Positions 13,441 through 27,040 are shown, counted from the first letter of the stretch. The stretch is 64,000 nucleotides of DNA from Ceratopteris richardii (GCA_020310875.1 CM035423.1:144249337-144313336); one strand, 5' to 3'. Notes: generated by a model from the sequence alone, not told the origin. Program-made: numbers and translations.

Positions 13441-15215
13441 TATCTCTATGTCTCTCTCTATCTATATCTCTCTCTTTATCTCTCTCTCTCTCTTTCATCT
13501 CTCTCTCCCTCTCTCTCTCTTATTCTCTCTCTCTCTCTATCTCTATTTATAATAATGAACAAAACAATCACTTACATCGATGTAATTCTTTTGAACGCTC
13601 TCGTCAAAGCCCAATTGACATTGTCTCTTGTCGTATTCCAAAGAATCAATGCCAAAAATCTCTTGCAAAACAAAAGAAAAGAGAAATTCAAAAATCCTAA
13701 TCCTAAAACCCTAACCCTAAAACATGTATATGTGTGTATGTGTGTATGTATATGTGATGTGTGTGTATGTGTGTGTTCATGTATGCATGTGTGTATACAT
13801 ATGTGAGTGTGTATATATATGTGCATTTATGCAATATGCATGTGTGTATGTATGTATGTGTGTGTACATGCATATGTGTGTGTATGTATGTATGCATATG
13901 CATGTGTGTATGCACATAAGTGTGTCTATACATATGTGAGTGTGTATTTATATGTGTGTGTATGTAGTATGCATGTGTGTATGTATGTATGTGTGTGTAC
14001 ATGCAAATATGTGTGTATGTATCTCTCTCTTTCTTCATCTCTCTCTCTCTATCTCACTCTATATCAATCGAAAACAAAACAATCACTTACATCAATGTAA
14101 TTGTTTCGAGCGTTGTGGTCAAAGTCCAATTAATGTTTTTCTTCGTCAAATTCCAAAGAACGAATGCCAAAAATCTCCTGCAAAACAAAAGAAAAGAGAA
14201 ATTCATAAACCCTAATCCTAAAACCCTAACCCTAAAACATGTATATGTGTGTATGTGTGTATGTATATGTGATGTGTGTGTATGTGTATGTGCATGTATG
14301 CATGTGTGTGTATACATAGTGAGTGTGTAAACATATGTTAGTGTGTATATATATGTGTGTGTATGTAATATGCATTTGTGTATGTATATATGTGTGTGTA
14401 CATGCGTATGTGTGTGTATGTATGTATGCATATGCATGTGTGTATGCACATATGTGTGTGTATACATATGTGAGTTTGTATGTATGTGTGTGTGTGTGTA
14501 CATGCAAATATGTGTGTATGTATGTATGCATATGCATGTGTGTATGTATACATGTATGTGTGTACATGTGTGTATATATGTACGTATGTATGTGAGTATG
14601 AGAATGAATATGTGTGTGTATGTATATGCATGTGTGTATCTAATATGCATGTGTGTATGTAATATGCATGTTTGTATGTAATATGCATGTTATGTATGTA
14701 TATGTGTGTATGCATGTGAGTATGTAATATGTATGTGTATGTACATGCATGTGTGTATGTAATATGTATGTGAGTGTGTATGTAGTATGCATGTGTGTAT
14801 GTAATATGTATGTGAGTATGTGTATGCATATGTGTGTATGTATGTATGCACCTCTCTCTATCTCATTCTCTTTCTATTTCATCTCTCTCTCTCTTTCATC
14901 TCTCTCTCTTTCATCTCTCTCTCTTTCACTCTCTCTCTATCTTTCTCTTTTATCTCTCTCTCTCTCTCTATGTTTCTCTAGATCTCTCTCTTTCTTTCAT
15001 CTCTCTCTATCTCACTCTATATCAATTGAAAAGAAAACAATCACTTACATCGATGTAATTGTTTGGAGCATTGTCGTTAATGTCCACTTAGTGTTGCCCT
15101 TCGTCAAATTCCAAAGATTTGATGCCAAAAAGCTCCTGCAAAATGAAAGAGAAGAGAAATTAGAAAAGGGAAAACACAAAGAAAGAGAAAGGGTGCTACA
15201 GTATGTGCAATTCTT
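13440..15215 (+). repeat. Three diverged tandem units inside the CACTA element
   Basis: A module of (CT)n, then ACAATCACTTACATC, a unique 130-bp stretch, and (in the first two) CCTAATCCTAAAACCCTAAC leading into (TATG)n appears at about 13,440-13,730, 14,020-14,230 and 14,850-15,190. The last is most diverged and lacks the telomere-like part. Spacing is about 515 and then 960 bp. Confidence 0.8.
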
Positions 15216-15244
15216 ACCAAAATTTCAGATCTAGAGAAACAGAG

Positions 15245-15248
15245 ATGT

Positions 15249-15319
<71 letters not shown>

Positions 15320-15330
15320 AAGAGAGAGAC
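15245..15330. repeat. (GA)n tract
   Basis: GA run with AAAG interruptions, the reverse complement of the CT tract at 14,850-15,020, inside the CACTA element. Confidence 0.9.
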
Positions 15331-15439
15331 GTGTGTACACAATAGGTTCAAAATGTAGTTCCTGCACCCAAACTTGACAGTAGCAAACTTTGGTTCAAAA
15401 TGCAAGCAAATGTCAAATTTTTGCTCTCAGGCCTGGTTA

Positions 15440-15669
15440 AAACATTGCCTCGGTATAAGTGTCGGTATGAGCGTAGGTATAAGCGTCGATAATTTATAGT
15501 AAAGTACGGACGCCTATACCAGCGCTCATACCGATGCCATGTATATCGACGATTAAATGACCATTGGTATTGCATCCTTGGTTTTTCAAGCATTTTCAAT
15601 GGTCATACTGACGTCGAGGCGTGACCGTCGGTATGGGCAACGTCGGTATGCCCTTCATATGTTGTAGTG
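15440..15669 (-). repeat. Right terminal and subterminal repeat region of the CACTA element
   Basis: Repeated CGGTAT words in both orientations, ending GTTGTAGTG and followed by the target duplication GGA. Confidence 0.85.
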
Positions 15670-15724
15670 GGAATGATGAAGTTAAAGCATGTAAGATAGT
15701 GAAAGGCATGATATATACCTAGTT

Positions 15725-17960
15725 TCTCACGTGCAAATGATTGAGGATAACATGTCAATAACACGTGTTGCTTTTGAATATTACGTTAGTCAAGGGATGC
15801 AATGTTCTAGGGATGCGTTTAAAATTGCAATGGGTGTGGGAAATTTTGAAATACATAAGGTTCAACAAGAGCTTATGAATGGAGATCTCGTTTTGAATAC
15901 ATATCATGTTGGGACCAAATGATCTATTGGACTTCATGCAATGAATTGGATGATGAACTATTTTATCTTGCATTGTGAGGTTTGCTTACAACTGGAAGGT
16001 TACACTCGTGAGATATCTTTACTCATCGAGAAGTATTTCAAGTATATAAAGAAGATATGTAAAGTACAAATGAGAAGTATGAGTTGTATCATCACTTTAC
16101 TTAATTATGGAAGGAGGAGTTTAATAATGTGACTATTCCTCATAAAGTTAGAATGGGTGAGTGTTCAGTTTGCACCACTTTGAAGAACATGGCAAAGGGG
16201 GCTACAACACCACAAGAAAAAGATAATTTTAAAAGCCTTTTTAGAAACCATCATGAGAGTCAACCTTTAGAAAGAAAGAAAGTGATTCATCATTGAAATA
16301 AAGCACTCAAAAATCCAGAGCATTAAATGTATTTTTTTATTGATGGTATGGATTAAAAAAATATGTTTGCCCCATTTTTGTCACATCCCTAAGGACATTG
16401 GAGATGAAGTCCTTGTGCAAATGCATTTGGTTGGTGCTTTGGTATTCAATGGAGCTATAAACTCTGAGGTTCTCTTCACATATCCAAATGTGCATAATGG
16501 TCCAAACCTTATGGTTTCTGTCATTAATCGGGTTTTGCAATCATAGAAGGGCACCAACTCTATATGCAGCTTCATAATACTGCAAGAGAAAATAAAAATT
16601 CTACAGTTTTTGGATATTTATGCGTGCTTGTTGATAGACAAGTGTTTCAAAAGGTTAAGGTAAATTTACATTTGGTTGGGCACACTCATGATCACATCGA
16701 TCAAATGTCCAGTATGTTCTCTAAGAGGTTGGCACCTAATAATGCTTTTACTCTTCCAATATTATCTGAGTCGATTTCAGAAGCATATAGTCCAAAACCT
16801 GAAGTTCAACAGCTTACACAGATTTATGATTTTAAGCACTTTTGCTCAGTAGGCCTTGATAACAGTGCTAAGGTCTTGTTCCAATGCACAATATTAGTTT
16901 CAACCATGTATTCTTGATGAGGAGGGTTGATGACATAACCTTTTTATTTGCAAAATAGTATTGATGTTCTCCTAGGCCCGAGCCTAAAGATGGATGTACA
17001 TTCTTGTTGGAAGTGCCTAATTTGTCTGCGTATGGTGCAAAACAAACACCATATGAAGATAAAAATAGTATTGAACGTTTGGAAATGTGGTTGATCAAAG
17101 TAAAAGGTGGATGCATGTACTTATTTAAAAGAAGAGAAATATTGAGCATGCAAGAAAATATGCTTGGAGATCATGGTGTATCTTGGTGGGATGACTTTTT
17201 CAATCATCAAGAAGAGATTATAAAGAATATGATTGCAGGTCATTGGCCAATTGACGTTCCATTCACATGGGATTTTTGTACGCAAAGGTCAGTGAATGTG
17301 GTCCAAGCATGTAATGCAGATGCACTTCAAATTTTTATACATCCACCAGAAAGCAATATTTATGTAGGCCCAAGGATGAAAAAATAGGTCGAAGCAAGAT
17401 GGCAAGAAAATTTAAAAGAAATAAATGTTGGAACAGTTATTGCAGTCCTTGTTGATGGTGATGAGGTTACCAGACCATTTTGGATTGTGAAAGTTTTAGA
17501 GGTGATTAAAGATGTTGATTAAAGAAGAATAGAGGCTTTGATAGTGCATTGGAATTACACTAAAAGTAGTAATGCATTCACAAGTAAATATAACTTAGAA
17601 ATATTATGTGACACCAAACGAATAGGCTCAAAAAAAGGAAAAGAATATTCGAAGCATATCCACTCTTAAAATGGATGATGTAGATATTCTTGCTTATGAT
17701 TTTGCCTTGACAAAAACAGGGCACTTGAGGAAAGCAACTATCGACATGATAAAGCAAAAGCTTCCAGATGTATGTAGTATAGCTAATCATAGGCAAACAA
17801 GAAGATCTGTGCATGATCCTACAAAATTTGGTATGTACTTGGATGAAGATAGAGCTTTTTTGGATATAGAAGAAGAAGAAGAGAGCTCTCAATAATCTCA
17901 AATTGAATCAAGTGCATCAGATGATGGGGGTGTAGACATAGATCAAGAAAGTTGTGAGTT
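15725..17960 (+). pseudogene. Broken DUF7869-type gene, possibly transposon-derived
   Basis: Forward-strand pieces at 15,731-15,922, 15,941-16,000, 16,140-16,370, 16,340-16,546, 16,564-16,890, 17,004-17,660 and 17,671-17,895 describe one decayed protein of more than 600 residues. In order they hold a Cys pair (CSVCTTLK, near 16,165), HHESQPLER, FFIDGMD (near 16,336), NTARENKN (near 16,575), VGHTHDHIDQ (near 16,680), a long central part (WDDFF...HWPIDVPFTWDF), a segment reading RPFWIVKVLE, and an acidic C-terminus. The DG.D / NTARENKN / GHTHDHIDQ series is what I associate with the DUF7869 family, whose spaced acidic residues suggest an RNase H-like fold; that is from memory. The residue before NTAREN is His where I expect Asp. 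There are at least three frameshifts and five in-frame stops. Function is unknown. Confidence 0.5.
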
Positions 17961-18563
17961 GAGTTGAAAATCCATAACATTTTTAGTGCTTATATAAATG
18001 CTCCAAAGTAGTTTGCTTAATGAAACCATGTTCTATAGCAATTTTGAATACCTATCCAATATCCACATTTGAAAACATGTTCAATGCTTAACTTTTGTAT
18101 AAGAGTTTTTATCAATTTTATATTTTTTATGTAGATTTTGGACATGTCAATGTTAAATCGATGGAAATTTTGGCCACATTTTGAGGTCCTTTTTTTTTTA
18201 TGACAAAAAATGTCAAAGAAGCACATGTTTTCACTTCATTTTTTGAAATATGTGTATATTGGTATAAAGGGTTTTCAAACATAAGATGCAATTTGCTTGA
18301 TTTTTGACGAGGGTGTTCTCTTTTTACGACATAGTTCTTGTTTGTTATGAATCGTTGCCTACGGGCAAGGTTTTCATCTCTTTTAGAAGCAACGCACACC
18401 TCTCAGCATTGCTCTGCTTTGTGAGGCATCGGGTTCCATCAGTGTTATGTCTACCTTGCTTTCATCATCTTTCGGCCCCGAGAGGAGCGCGCTTGCTTTG
18501 AAGACGTTTTATGAGACTACATAAGCTGAGCAGTTCAGTGGAATGGGATGAGGCATTTCCCCA
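17961..18563. other. No gene recognised
   Basis: AT-rich sequence without a convincing frame. The right part may be the internal leader of the reverse-strand copia whose primer site is at 18,564. Confidence 0.35.
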
Positions 18564-18909
18564 CTCTGATACCACTTGATAAAACAGACGCATGGCTATG
18601 GAGGATATTGACACAAAGAAATTGTATGCATAGATAAGAAATTGAGTGTGCCTTATGATTAATAAAAAAAGATGGGTTTATTTACAAATATGAAATGCCT
18701 ATTGGCATTAATGATGGTCTACAAATTAGGTGATGTACATGGCTACTGGCAAGTGCCCTCACAAAAGGGTGATTACTAAAAGAGAAATTACTGAGCATAC
18801 CAGATTTCTGACATAGATGGCGACAATGATAGTTACAATCAGCGGGATGCTTAGCATGGTTCATCCCCTGTAGTCAATTTGCTCCTAACTCATAAATTAA
18901 CCCTCATCA
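18564..18909 (-). mobile_element. Copia-type LTR with adjacent primer-binding site
   Basis: On the reverse strand a 333-bp stretch begins TGATGAGGG and ends TTTTATCA (18,909-18,577). It is followed within two bases by TGGTATCAGAG (18,574-18,564), the initiator-Met tRNA complement. This is the layout of a 5' LTR and primer site. No second LTR or gag was found, so it is a fragment. The outer LTR boundary is my best estimate from the TG...CA ends. Confidence 0.5.
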
Positions 18910-18930
18910 AGGCCAATTCCCTAAATTCAC

Positions 18931-19885
18931 ATTAGGGGAAAAAGTGAACCCTAGATGGGCCTTGTAAGGATCCCTAATTTTTAGGGATTAAAATGGAGAT
19001 AATGAGGATTAAGGGGATAAACAATACCACTGGTGGTTTTCTCTATTAAAATATAGAAGAATAATATGCTTGAAGTTAGTGCTCAGTCGAATTGAATATA
19101 TACCATCCGATTTTTGATATGGACGGTTGCGATTAAAACGGAAAAAGTTATAGCAATCATTGCGTCTCAGATTGGGCAAGCACAGTAGAGAGAGAATGCA
19201 CAGTCGTAGTCAATCTGAACCATTCATTGGATGAGGATCTAAAGACCCGCCGGAAATGGGGCTATTCCAAAAATTTGCAGACGCTTCTAGCCATCGGATC
19301 ATGCTACATCTAATGGTAGCGCGCGACTGCAGCTGAGCACGAAATTGGCTTTAGGCAGAGCCATCGGATCGACTGTCCATCCAAGGGACTTTATGAAAAG
19401 GTGCCCTCCATCCTAACACTTCATTTATAGCCCTTAGATCTTGGGCAGATCTAAGGGCACTCATTCAAAAATACTTTTGCTCACATCGGAACATTGAGAA
19501 CGCTTCGATTATCTAGGAGATCCAACGAATGTGATGCAATCGTGCATTTTTTCTTTGCAATTCAAAGGGAGCCCTTGATGCTTGTTTGATCCAAGGGTCT
19601 ACAATCAATCCCGCCTTGACTTTTCGAAGATCATATCAACCCTTAGATATCTTGGATCATCCAATGGTTGAGATTCAAAGTTTTGAAATACAAAACCACT
19701 CTCTCCAAAAAACCCATGAGTTTGTGGTGGTTTTGAAGCCTTTGACCAGGAAAAACTAAGGGAAGCATAGGCCTAGTCTTGTAGATTAAGAAACTAGACT
19801 ATGTCCACTGCTCTCTCCTCATTGGTGGATCACTAATGAGTCCTTAATCTAAAAGGCCCAAAGAGGGCTCATTTTTTCCCCTAAT
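18931..19885. mobile_element. 0.95-kb element with terminal inverted repeats (MITE-like)
   Basis: The left end reads ATTAGGGGAAAAAGTGA and continues TGGGCCTT; the right end is the complement of ATTAGGGGAAAAAATGA, also followed by TGGGCCTT. The inverted repeats run about 45 bp with small differences. Inside are repeated CCATCGGATC-like words and no coding frame. I could not find a clear target duplication, so the superfamily is open. Confidence 0.6.
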
Positions 19886-22040
19886 GATCTCAACAGTTAT
19901 ATCAAAAGTCCATGGCAGCATTTGGCGTGATATTTTCATCCTTACAGTAGTAGATTCTGTCAAAAATCGATATTCATAGCCGTGCTTGTTGAATTCATCC
20001 TTATAGAATTCGAAACCTCATTTAAAGAGAGAGTTATATTAGACCCTTAAGAAATAGTTATATTCTACCCTCAAGAAAAGGAATTTTGCCTCCTTTCGAA
20101 TTCGCCGTCGTACAATGTGTCCCAAAAGAATCTCCAAGAATTCAGCTACAAGAAGTTCTTTCGTCTACAAGAGAATCGTCTGCAACCTATCGTGGAGGGG
20201 AAAATTTGCCAAGATCACGGATTCATCTTGGAGAGAAATTGGAGTAATTTTCCAAGTTGACGGGTTCGCCGCCTCCATCACATAGAGAAAATTTGGAGAA
20301 AATTGACCTCACCGACCTAGAGAAAATTTGGAGAAAATCTGCCTACAATTTTTGAGCAAAAGAAATCGGAAAATTTCAGAAGTGTAGTATGAGGGAATTG
20401 ATTCTGAGCGACTTGGACAACAAGTCAAAAGCTCTATAAGCACGTCACCATTTCAACTCTTAATTTTTTGTAGCAGCAACTTTTGCTAATATCGACGACG
20501 AATTCCATCAAATCATCACCACCCCGTCCTTGCGGCATGGATTTGTCCGCTTATATTCATGAATTCGTCCACACCACATAAATTTGTCTTCCGTAAGTCA
20601 CAGATGAATTCGTCCTTTGCATGTCTCCTCTATGGAGCACTCACCTTGCGAGTTCATAGGAGCGAATTCATCTTCGTCCTTAGTTCTCATAAAAATTTTG
20701 CCTTTAGCATTGCTCAAAATTCTTCTCTCAAGTGGAAGCACAATTCCTTGGCTTGAAGAAAAAGTTCATCTGGCCTAAAACACAACTCATCTGGCCCAAA
20801 TTCATCTAATGGCTCGCTCATGCTCATATTCTTCTTTACTCCGCTCTAAGGTCAAAATCGTCCTCTAAAGAATTCAGTTTTCAGATCAAGTGAAATATTG
20901 CGTCATAATGAAGAAAATGCTAGCGTTCAAAATTAGATTCCATTTGGGAAGTCCACAAACCATTTTGAGTCAGTTAGCTATCAGTACCAAATTTTGGCCC
21001 CTCTTCCAAAATGGCCATATCTTCCACTACTTTTGTCAATTAGGAGTGGCATGCGTGCAGTAACCAGTGAAGGCGTAGCATAGTAAATGATTGGATTTGG
21101 TGAAAGCCAATCTCTTGGCTTTGAGGCCTATATAAGAAGTGTCTTTGCAATGGTTTTGATATATGGTTATGATAGACCTAGGAGGTCCGTAGATACACAC
21201 ACTGTCGTCATGTTACGTTTGTGACTTCACTCTATCTTCTTGTCATTCTTGGTCTTCTTATGTTACTGTGATTCTCTTCAGCGTGTTCTAGATTGTGTTT
21301 CCATAGTGCTACTCCCTCCTTACTCTCTACTCACTGGTGCAACTTTGTCCACTGTGAAAGAGGCCTCTCTGAGGTGGATATACATAATGAACGCTTCGGA
21401 GTTGGTGGCAGTTGGCATGACAAAGAGATTGGGTATTCTAGGATATCTATTATAAACTAGATTCTATCGTATTTCTTGAACTCATTTGCAGAAGACAAAT
21501 ATTGTTTTTGTATACCTTCTTTGTGTCAAAAAGTCAAAGTTCATTCTATGGAGTGACTAGACCATTATAATTTTGTGAAGTGTATCTCTCTTGGTGCACT
21601 CGTGTAACTTTCAATCTTAGCAAATTGGGCTTTTCACCATCTCTGGAACTTGACTTGCTCTCTGTATAATTTATCTAGTGATACCCGTAGACATACATGA
21701 CATGAGGTAAACTTCCCTAAGAAGAAATCCCCTTGAGTAGTAGGAATACAGTAATCATAGACCCGCTTACCTCCTCTATAGTTTGGCATGCCCGATAGGA
21801 CCCTTCCATGTACTGTGTAAGGTATATGTATATAGTGCAAGTAATAATTGTTGTTTACTGTAATGTTTTACTTGTGTGTTTGTTTCTCGTTGGGAAGAGT
21901 ACATGACCCATACCAAAGGTGAGTAACAACCTCACCATGCACCTAAGAGCTCCAAGTAGCTAGCACAACCTTCTTCTAGCCAAGTCCATAGTCAAGTAGA
22001 CATTCCTCTTCCTTTAAATCTGACTATTGAATTGACCCCT
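19886..22040. other. No gene recognised; probably leader of the gypsy fragment
   Basis: No conserved domain in any frame. The region precedes the gypsy gag at 22.04 kb and repeats the word GAATTCGTC or GAATTCATC many times, as does the flank of the sister gypsy fragment at 3.2-4.2 kb. An LTR and leader are plausible but not delimited. Confidence 0.3.
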
Positions 22041-23960
22041 ACACCACTCTCAAAAGAGAAATCTAGTAAGACTTAAGATTTTTCTTTAGATACATATGAG
22101 GAGGCTCAAGCACCCAGGGATGACCTTTTGAATTTACTCTCTAGGTTGAATATTAAATTCCCTACTTTTAAGAGATCGATGTATGGAGATGTAGATGATC
22201 ATGTGAGGAGACATCTCCTTATGCCGTGATCAAGGACTTTAAAAATCGAGAATGATGCCATGGTCGTGCTCTTTCGGTTTACATTAGAAGGACTTGCAGA
22301 TGAGTAGTATAGAAAGTACATAGGCAAGCACTTAGCCACTTGGGAAGAATTCAAGACAGCATTCTCACAAACGTTTTGACCAAGCATCTCTTTAGAGATA
22401 GCTTTAGACAAACTCCAAAAATTGAAGCTAAGACTAGGTGGATCTTTTCATGAACTCCATACTAGGACAAAAGCACTTGTCTCTTGACTGTCGCATGCTC
22501 CAAGTGATTTTTAGTGAAGAAATGGATAGCAAAAGCTCTTCATGGATCATCCCACCACAAGCTCAGGGAGTCTCTTAGACCAGATGTGATATTGAATGAC
22601 TTCCTTGCAACCTCCTCTCACACAAAGGAAGCAAGATTATATTTTGAGGGGAGTACTCAAACAAACTATGCACCAGACTTAAATCCTATTGAGCACTTGA
22701 GGAGGGAGTTGGAAGCACTAAAAATGCAACAAAGTCGCCATGAAGAGAGGGTCATGTTGCCACCACCACACCACAATGATGATGATGTGGCTTAACTTCA
22801 TCATGAAATAGAAGATTTGTAGACCATGCAAGACATACGTACGTAGGTTTGGTGTATTGTAGGCAATAGTAGTAGAAACTCCAAAATGAATTTTTGAACA
22901 AGGTAAACTACTAGTTTTGTGGCAAGGATGGCCATTGGGCAAGGGATTGCTACTACCCTAAGGGAGCATAGCAAAGAGGTAACACTCAAGTTCTTGATTC
23001 ATTTTATGCTAGTACTTCCAATGTGTGTAATAGAGAGGGAAATCATCCAAATTGGCCAAGGTATAATAGATCATTAGTGTCAAAGAATATGGTCACATCT
23101 AGAATAGATGCATTTTACCAAAGGGCACACCACCATGTCGTTTTCATCATTATACAAGAGGTTGTCCAAGAAATCGCCCTCTCCAATCCACATGATTGAA
23201 GTCCCTCCACAGTCAAAATCTATGACTACCCAATCTTATGCTTTTTCATCATCAGCAAGACCCATGAAAAGCGATAACAACCTGCATGGAGGAACAACAT
23301 GGACTGAAGGAAAGAGAAGAAGAAAAGAAGGCAGATTTTAAGGATTGAGTGGACATTGAAGAGGGCTATGACATGGTCAAAACTTCATTAAACAACCAAC
23401 CTGACAGCTCTGAAGAAGACAAACTGGTGATAATTATTGAATTAATTGCCAAGGGGAATAACCACAAGTTTAGGCTCTTTCAACTCATAAAAATGGACTC
23501 AAAGGTGAGAAATGATTTACTAAAGGTCATAGAGTCTGCCTACCTAAGCTTTCCACCAAGTATAGATGGATTTGTGGAAAATTTTCATCGTGCATTCTTG
23601 GCAGCCTATCAAGATTCAAGGCTATTTGTTTCCATAAAGAATGAAGTTTTGATAGGTGTTATTGTAGATGGAGGCTTTGACATCAATCTGATGCCCAAGT
23701 TTACAATGAAGAATTTAAAATTGGGCCTCACTAAGGCAACACCCTTTACTATCACCTTGGTGGATCAACATCAGATTACACCATTGGGCATCATTGCGAA
23801 GGTACAAATGACAGTGTAGGGTTGTCTGTTTCTCTTAGATTTTGTTTTGATTTCCCTACCATAGGAAACCTTTTATCCTCTATTGTTGGGAAGGCCATGG
23901 TGAGGCAAGCAAAAGAATTGTAGGATCAAGGGGAGAATAGGTTCTGGATTTCCACAAAGG
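22040..23960 (+). mobile_element. Ty3/gypsy gag-protease fragment
   Basis: It holds a gag region (KFPTFKRSMYGDVDDHVR near 22,160; RRELEALKMQQSRHEE near 22,702), a CCHC zinc knuckle (CGKDGHWARDCYYPKG-like, near 22,918), a linker, and a 156-codon frame (23,349-23,819) with a retropepsin-like IVDGGFDINLMP text. The sister copy on the reverse strand at 1.74-3.19 kb shows the same sequence. Reverse transcriptase and integrase are missing, and it ends at the copia insertion at 24,043. It is a broken old fragment with roughly ten breaks. Confidence 0.65.
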
Positions 23961-24042
23961 CTAGTAACCACTTACAAATTCATTTAGAGAAGGGATGTGA
24001 CATTGCCAAGGCTACTAGATATATAGTAGATACTCATGTAAT

Positions 24043-24273
24043 TGTTGATATATTTAGGTACTGATGTGTGTCAACACACTAGAACCACAGGGGTACTTTT
24101 TTCCCTCTTTAGGAGGTTTTTTCCCCCCAGCTTGTATATATGCCTATAGCCCTAACAAGTTACTTATCTTTATACATTCTATTGCTAATACATTCAGTAT
24201 TCTATGTTGTGCTCCAAGCCTGTTCTTCTTCCTTGTGTTGTTCGTGTGCTTCTATAGATGTCTAGCTCCAACA
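24043..24273 (+). repeat. 5' LTR of the copia element
   Basis: Starts TGTTGATATATTTAGG and ends CTCCAACA, with the primer-binding site TGGTATCAGAG at 24,276-24,286. Confidence 0.85.
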
Positions 24274-25502
24274 ATTGGTATCAGAGTAGGTTGCTACTTC
24301 ATCTAGGGAATCGTCGAGGAGATTAAAACCGCTTTGCTCTATGGTGCCAAAATCGTGATCTGAGCTTGTTTCGGCCTCCCAACACAGTATCATAATGCTT
24401 GTGCAGGCTATTTCATCTTTTGTTGACAAAGATATATACAAGTTTCGATCCGCAAGTATAAGCATCTCGAAGTCTGCTATAGGTTTAGAAGAACTCGATA
24501 GGGTAGTCCTCTTCAACTTTTTGAGATACAATCAATTTTTTACATCAAGGTATTTTAGTCAATGGTCATGGATAAAAGCAGTGATGTATTCTGTATGCTG
24601 GTTGTTTAGGATAAGTTGGACGGTATCAATTACCTATTGTGGCCTTATATGATGCGTCTTGTATTGGTTGCAAAAGGACTATGGAACATTGTGCAGGGTG
24701 TTGAAAAGTGTCCTATTACACCTACAAATATAGGTATTGAAGTTGATGCAGATGGCATTGAAGATGCTGATATTCTTTAGATTCCTATTTGTGCTACGGT
24801 TCTTGTTGCACCTACTCTAGAGCAAATTCATTGGGATGGAAGAGATGCTTAGGCACATGCATTGATAGCCTTTTCTGTCAAGCATGCAATTATTCCTCAC
24901 ATTTGCTCTTGCAAAACAGTTAAGGATGCTTGGGATACACTTACCACTTTATACTAGGAAAGGAATGAGGCTCATGTTTTCTACCTCCAAAAATAGCTGG
25001 AGACTGAGCACATGAATGAAGGTGATTCTATGGATAGTTTTTAGACAAAGATCAAAGACTTGATGGAACAATACATTTCTGCTTCAAGTTATACCAAATA
25101 GCTCACTTGCACATATTTTTCTGAATGGTCTTCCTACTTCATATTTGAGTTTTGCTTCTACTCTTCGTTTGATGATGAAATGCAATCCAAATGCCTTGAA
25201 ATTCGAGGAGTTAGTCTCTGTTGTATTGGAGGAAGATCAGTCTACACAGAACAGGTCCATTATGCATGTTGCAGATCAAGCTTTCTTGGCTAGTCAGAAG
25301 GCCAAAGGTAAATGGAGCTTATCTACTAGCAAATAAAAATCTACAAATGCTGCACATTTGAAGAAGGAAGACAAAGATGAGAAGAAATAAAAAAAGCACA
25401 AGTCCTTTTGTAAGTACTATAAAGGAAACAATCATGTCATAAAGAACTTTCCAAAACTAGCTGCAAAAGAGGCAAAGTAAAAAGAGGTTGGAATGGTTGT
25501 TG

Positions 25503-27040
25503 TGTTGGAGATAGATGTCTGCGGAAGCACGCGAATAGCACAAGGAAGAAGAAGAAGCTTGGAGCACAAACACACAATACTGAATGTATTACCGGAGAAT
25601 GTACAAAGATAAGTAGCCCATTAGGGCAATAGGCGTATATACAAGCCGGGGGAAAAAACCTCCTAAAGAGGGAAAAAAGTGCCCCGGTGGCCCTAGCGTG
25701 TTCACACACATCACTACCTAAATATATCAACAAATCCCCCCTGGGAGGGATGCGGTGAACAAGGAGCTGGCACTTATGTATAAGGAAGTCCCAAGCTATG
25801 TGGAAATCACTCCACAAAAGGAAGTAAGCCCAAAGCTTTGCGGAAAGCTTCAAACTTCTCCCTAGGCAGATCCTTCATGAAAAGGTCTGCAATGTTCTCC
25901 TGCGTGGGCACATATGCCAAGCTGATCTCCCCAGTAGAGAATCTCTCTCTGACATAGTGATAATGCACCTCAATGTGCTTAGTGTGAGCATGGAACATAG
26001 GGTTCCTCGCAACTACCAATGCGCTCTGACTGACAGTGAAGATGGTGGTGGCAGAAGACTGGCCAACACCCAAATCAGCCATAAGGCGTTTGAGCCACAC
26101 ACACTCAACAGTCGCTGTGAAAGCTGCCCTATACTCAGCCTCACAAGTGGAAGTGGCCATAGTAGGCTGCTTCTTGCTCAACCAAGATATACATGAGCTA
26201 CCAAGCATGAAGCAAAAACCACTAGTGGACACACGAGTGTCATAGCAACCAGCCCAATCTGAGTCAGAAAAAGCATGCAAATCTGGCGGTAGTGATCCCC
26301 CCTTGGGATAAAACAACCCAAGTAGCCAAGTACCACTCAAGTAGTGAAAGATGCGCTTAACTGCCTTCCAATGCGTGACTCCTGAGCAATGCATAAACCT
26401 GCTCATCAGTGAGACAACAAACTGAATATCTGGCCGAGTAATGCATAAGTAAATCAAGCATCCAACAGCCTGATGATAGAGAACAGCATCAAATGCATCT
26501 CCAGCATCATGAAGACTCAATCGTAAACCTGTCTCCATAGGAGTGGCAATAGGCTTACAATCTTCAAGGCCAAAACACTGTAACAATGTGTCAATATATT
26601 TCGTTTGACACAAAGCCATTCCACCATCAACTTGCATAAATTGAATGCCCAAATAGTGATGCAAATGCCCCAAATCAGACATCTCAAATGAGGCATGCAA
26701 ATCAGCCTTGAAATCAGCAATATGCTTCTCAATAGGACCAGTGAGCAGCATGTCATCAACATAGACAACAATGATCAGAAGCACATCATTAGCACGCTTA
26801 ACATATAAGGTGCTTTCAGTTGGACTATTCACAAAACCATGTGCAACCAGATAGGCATGTATCTTCTCATACCAAGCACGTGGTGCTTGCTTTAAACCAT
26901 ATAATGCCTTCTTTAACCTGCACACCTGGTTTTCATGCCCTTTCTGCACAAAGCCACGGGGCTGAAAAACATACACTTCTTCATGCAAGTCACCATTGAG
27001 AGATGATGTTTTAATGTCCAACTGATGTACATAGATTAAA
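25503..27040 (-). mobile_element. Nested, truncated Ty1/copia copy (RT-RNase H and LTR)
   Basis: The reverse complement of 25,503-25,732 is a further LTR of the same family, preceded by a purine run. Upstream on the reverse strand (27,021-25,807) is a 404-codon open frame covering reverse transcriptase (VVYVDDMLL) and RNase H (DSDWAGC...EAEYRAA). Everything 5' of that is absent, so the copy is incomplete. It sits inside the gag-integrase interval of the older element, and its protein text is about 88 percent identical to the outer copy, so it came from a younger relative. With the outer copy (27,770-29,285) it forms a 1.5-kb inverted repeat with a spacer of about 0.73 kb. Confidence 0.85.
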
